Part shown: one piece after another, positions 5,882 to 7,766 of the stretch
Position numbering within the stretch: position 1 is the first letter of the stretch
How the letters are laid out: each line of letters opens with the position of its first letter
Assembly (NCBI GenBank): GCA_937967285.1
Contig: CALBSU010000248.1
Span: forward strand, 1 to 7,766
From: an uncultured Acidobacteriota bacterium
Lineage (GTDB): Bacteria > Acidobacteriota > Blastocatellia > RBC074
Direction of reading: 5' to 3'
Length of the DNA stretch: 7,766 nt
Notes under the pieces: model-generated
What the model saw: the letters and a program-made list of their open reading frames with translations, nothing else
Told to the model about the DNA's origin: nothing
The model's database searches: none
Program-made: the position numbers and the translations under genes

Positions 5882-7555
5882 ATGAACCAATTCTCCCTTG
5901 ATTCACGAAGATCCGCATTCAGCAGATTCTCCTCAGAGCAGTTCGATCTGCTGGTCATCGGCGGAGGCATCACCGGCGCCGGCATTGCGCTCGACGCCTC
6001 GGCACGGGGACTCAAAACCGCATTGATCGAAAAGCGCGATTTCGGCGCCGGGACATCGAGCCGTTCGACCAAGCTCATTCACGGCGGGTTGCGCTATCTT
6101 GAGAATCTCGAATTCGGGCTGGTCCGCGAGGGATTGCGGGAACGCTCGATCGCCTCCCGTATCGCTCCGCACCTGGCCGAGCCCTTCCCTTTCCTGATTC
6201 CGATCTACAGCGATTCGCGGCGGAATTACGATCATCCGCTGAAGATGCGGGCCGGCCTGATCCTCTACGATCTGCTCGCCGGCAAGTACCGTTTCGGCAG
6301 GCATCGGCGCCTGAGCCGCGAAGAAGCCATCGAATTCGCCCCCCAGATCGAGCGGGGCGGGCTGCGCGGCGCATTTCTCTACTACGACGGACTGACCAAC
6401 GACTCGCGACTGGTGATCGAAATCGTCAAGGCTGCCCACGAACTCGGAGCGGCGGTCGTCAATTACGCCGAGGCAATCGGCTTCCTGAAGCTCGAAGACG
6501 GGATGCTCGGCGGCGCACGGGTGCGCGACCTGATCACCCGCGAAGAGACGGAAATCCGGGCCCGCGCGACGATCAATGCCACCGGAGTCTGGGTGGACGA
6601 TGTGGCGATGATGGACGGGGGGAGAGACCTTGCGAAAACGATCCGACCGTCGAAGGGCATCCACCTGACGGTCTCTTCCGAGAGATTGAAGGTCACCGGT
6701 TCATGGCTCATCCCGTCGCTGACCGGCCACAGATTCTACTTCGTCGTCCCGTGGGAGGGGCGCGTCAACATCGGCACGACCGATACCGATTACGACGGAT
6801 CGAAGGATGTCCCCCGCGCCGAAGCCGACGAGGTGACGGAGATCCTCAACGCAATCAACTCTTATTTCCCCGCGTCGCAACTCGGACACGATGACGTTAT
6901 TTCGGCCTGGGCCGGTCTGCGCCCGCTGATCTCAGAACCCGGGGCGACCGATACCTCGGAAATCTCTCGCAAGGAGGAGATCTTCGAAAGCCGCGACGGG
7001 CTGATCTCGATCTCCGGCGGGAAACTGACGACATACAGGCTGATGGCGGAACAGGCGGTCGATCTGGCCGCCCGCCGTCTTCAGGAAAGGTTCGAGATCT
7101 CAGCCACCGATGCCATGACCGAAGACCTCCCGGTCAGCGGCGGACTGCATCCCCGCACAGACCTCGCGGACTTCGCGGCCATCCTCGCCGAAAACGAGAA
7201 ACTGGCCCCCGATGTCGCCCGCCATCTCGTCTTCAGTTACGGATCGAACTACCATCAACTGGTCGATCTGATGCACGAGAATGAAGGATTGAAAAAACCT
7301 CTCGTCGAGGGCCTTCCCGTGCTGCAGGTCGAGGTGGTCTATGCCGTCAGGTACGAATCGGCGCTGACGCCCGCCGACGTGCTGACGCGGAGGACCCGGC
7401 TGGCGATGATCGCCGGGACAAAGGCATTAGACTGTCTGGAGACGGTCGCCGATCTGATGGCCGGCGAGTTGGATTGGAATGATGAGGAGAAGGTCCGGCA
7501 AATCGCCGATTTTCACGCTGAATTCCGGTCGGAATATGTATCGGCGGAAATGTAA
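5882..7555 (+). CDS. glpD: Aerobic FAD-dependent glycerol-3-phosphate dehydrogenase
   Basis: This 557-residue protein oxidises sn-glycerol-3-phosphate to dihydroxyacetone phosphate and passes electrons through FAD to the quinone pool at the inner face of the membrane. The N-terminal FAD-binding fold is clear: [14 protein letters not shown] (21-34) with the dinucleotide glycines, then [19 protein letters not shown] (47-65) and the family signature IHGGLRYLE (66-74). Further family blocks are [11 protein letters not shown] (167-177), [10 protein letters not shown] (231-240), RPSKGIHL (255-262), [10 protein letters not shown] (295-304), SAWAGLRPL (341-349) and SGGKLTTYR (378-386). The C-terminal DAO_C-type domain covers about 405-540. 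Length is normal for the family and no key motif is missing. The start gives the usual short lead before the FAD motif, but no Shine-Dalgarno site precedes it; the upstream bases are a REP-like repeat ending at 5880. No glpK, glpF or glpR is adjacent. An anaerobic GlpA-type subunit is less likely given the single-gene context. Confidence 0.96.
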   Translation: MNQFSLDSRRSAFSRFSSEQFDLLVIGGGITGAGIALDASARGLKTALIEKRDFGAGTSSRSTKLIHGGLRYLENLEFGLVREGLRERSIASRIAPHLAEPFPFLIPIYSDSRRNYDHPLKMRAGLILYDLLAGKYRFGRHRRLSREEAIEFAPQIERGGLRGAFLYYDGLTNDSRLVIEIVKAAHELGAAVVNYAEAIGFLKLEDGMLGGARVRDLITREETEIRARATINATGVWVDDVAMMDGGRDLAKTIRPSKGIHLTVSSERLKVTGSWLIPSLTGHRFYFVVPWEGRVNIGTTDTDYDGSKDVPRAEADEVTEILNAINSYFPASQLGHDDVISAWAGLRPLISEPGATDTSEISRKEEIFESRDGLISISGGKLTTYRLMAEQAVDLAARRLQERFEISATDAMTEDLPVSGGLHPRTDLADFAAILAENEKLAPDVARHLVFSYGSNYHQLVDLMHENEGLKKPLVEGLPVLQVEVVYAVRYESALTPADVLTRRTRLAMIAGTKALDCLETVADLMAGELDWNDEEKVRQIADFHAEFRSEYVSAEM

Positions 7556-7563
7556 CCCGGTCG

Positions 7564-7766
7564 CTACGGCTCGCGGTGCTGTTCCGACTTGGAGTAAATG
7601 ATAAAGATCGGATCCTCGTTTACCCACGCGGGTTTGAGCCACGGCGGAGCGTTTTTCACTTTACCCAGCGGTTTAAGCTCCTTGCGTTCCTTGAACTCGC
7701 GCTTGGTGATCGTCATGTAATCGAAGCGGTTCTCCGCGACCCACTTCTCCAGTTCATCGATCGATC
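7564..7766 (-). CDS. C-terminal fragment of an unidentified protein
   Basis: A minus-strand frame enters from the right edge and stops with TAG at 7564-7566, giving 66 residues. It starts [19 protein letters not shown], continues through a lysine-rich stretch ([18 protein letters not shown]) and ends with [16 protein letters not shown]. Residue composition looks protein-like, and the frame is convergent with glpD, with an 8-base gap and no hairpin between. No motif is decisive. The pattern of a helix, a charged segment and a final beta-strand (IFIIYS) is reminiscent of the soluble C-terminal tails of some membrane glycosyltransferases, but this is a loose impression. The upstream part lies outside the window. 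Confidence 0.6.
   Translation of the reverse strand, partial: SIDELEKWVAENRFDYMTITKREFKERKELKPLGKVKNAPPWLKPAWVNEDPIFIIYSKSEQHREP

Noticed and set aside
5933..6664. Minus-strand open frame of 243 codons
   Set aside because: It is antisense to the conserved FAD-binding half of GlpD and has no recognisable family features.
7755..7766. GATCGATC run at the right edge as a possible site
   Set aside because: It falls inside a coding frame and is a short, simple palindrome likely to occur by chance.

Overview
The window reads as a stretch of chromosome from a bacterium with a fairly high G+C content. It is most likely an acidobacterium or a near relative. That placement is an inference from three things: an OmpR-type winged-helix domain fused directly to a Ser/Thr protein kinase (an architecture common in Acidobacteriota), large secreted M28 peptidases, and a REP-like inverted repeat pair between genes. 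No rRNA, tRNA, CRISPR array, insertion sequence or phage gene is visible.

Layout from left to right. (1) 1-2054, minus strand: a very large signalling protein that runs off the left edge. Its 684 visible residues contain a winged-helix DNA-binding domain, a complete Ser/Thr kinase and most of an alpha/beta hydrolase. (2) 2055-2262: a divergent intergenic region with a perfect 17-bp palindrome and a cluster of CGATTC half-sites. (3) 2263-2763, plus strand: a small deazaflavin (F420)-dependent oxidoreductase of the Ddn family with a strong ribosome binding site. (4) 2767-2800: a strong hairpin between two convergent genes. (5) 2810-3673, minus strand: a secreted right-handed beta-helix protein. 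(6) 3674-3919: a leader and intergenic region with a 13-bp stem hairpin. (7) 3920-5731, minus strand: a secreted M28-family zinc aminopeptidase with an inserted PA domain and an unusual Arg/Lys/Thr-rich tract after its signal peptide. (8) 5732-5881: a divergent intergenic region holding an inverted pair of REP-like hairpins, with a plausible promoter between them. (9) 5882-7555, plus strand: glpD, the FAD-dependent glycerol-3-phosphate dehydrogenase. (10) 7564-7766, minus strand: the C-terminal end of an unidentified protein.

The genes do not form one obvious operon or pathway. The peptidase and beta-helix protein share a strand and both appear to be exported, but a 246-bp gap with a hairpin separates them. 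GlpD is central metabolism without glpK or glpF nearby. The most distinctive item is the multi-domain kinase. It joins DNA binding, phosphorylation and a hydrolase-like (possibly ligand-sensing) module in one apparently soluble chain, and its C-terminus lies outside the window. The next most distinctive is the REP-like pair whose right arm ends one base before the glpD start codon and leaves that gene without a visible Shine-Dalgarno sequence. No intergenic stretch exceeds about 250 bp.
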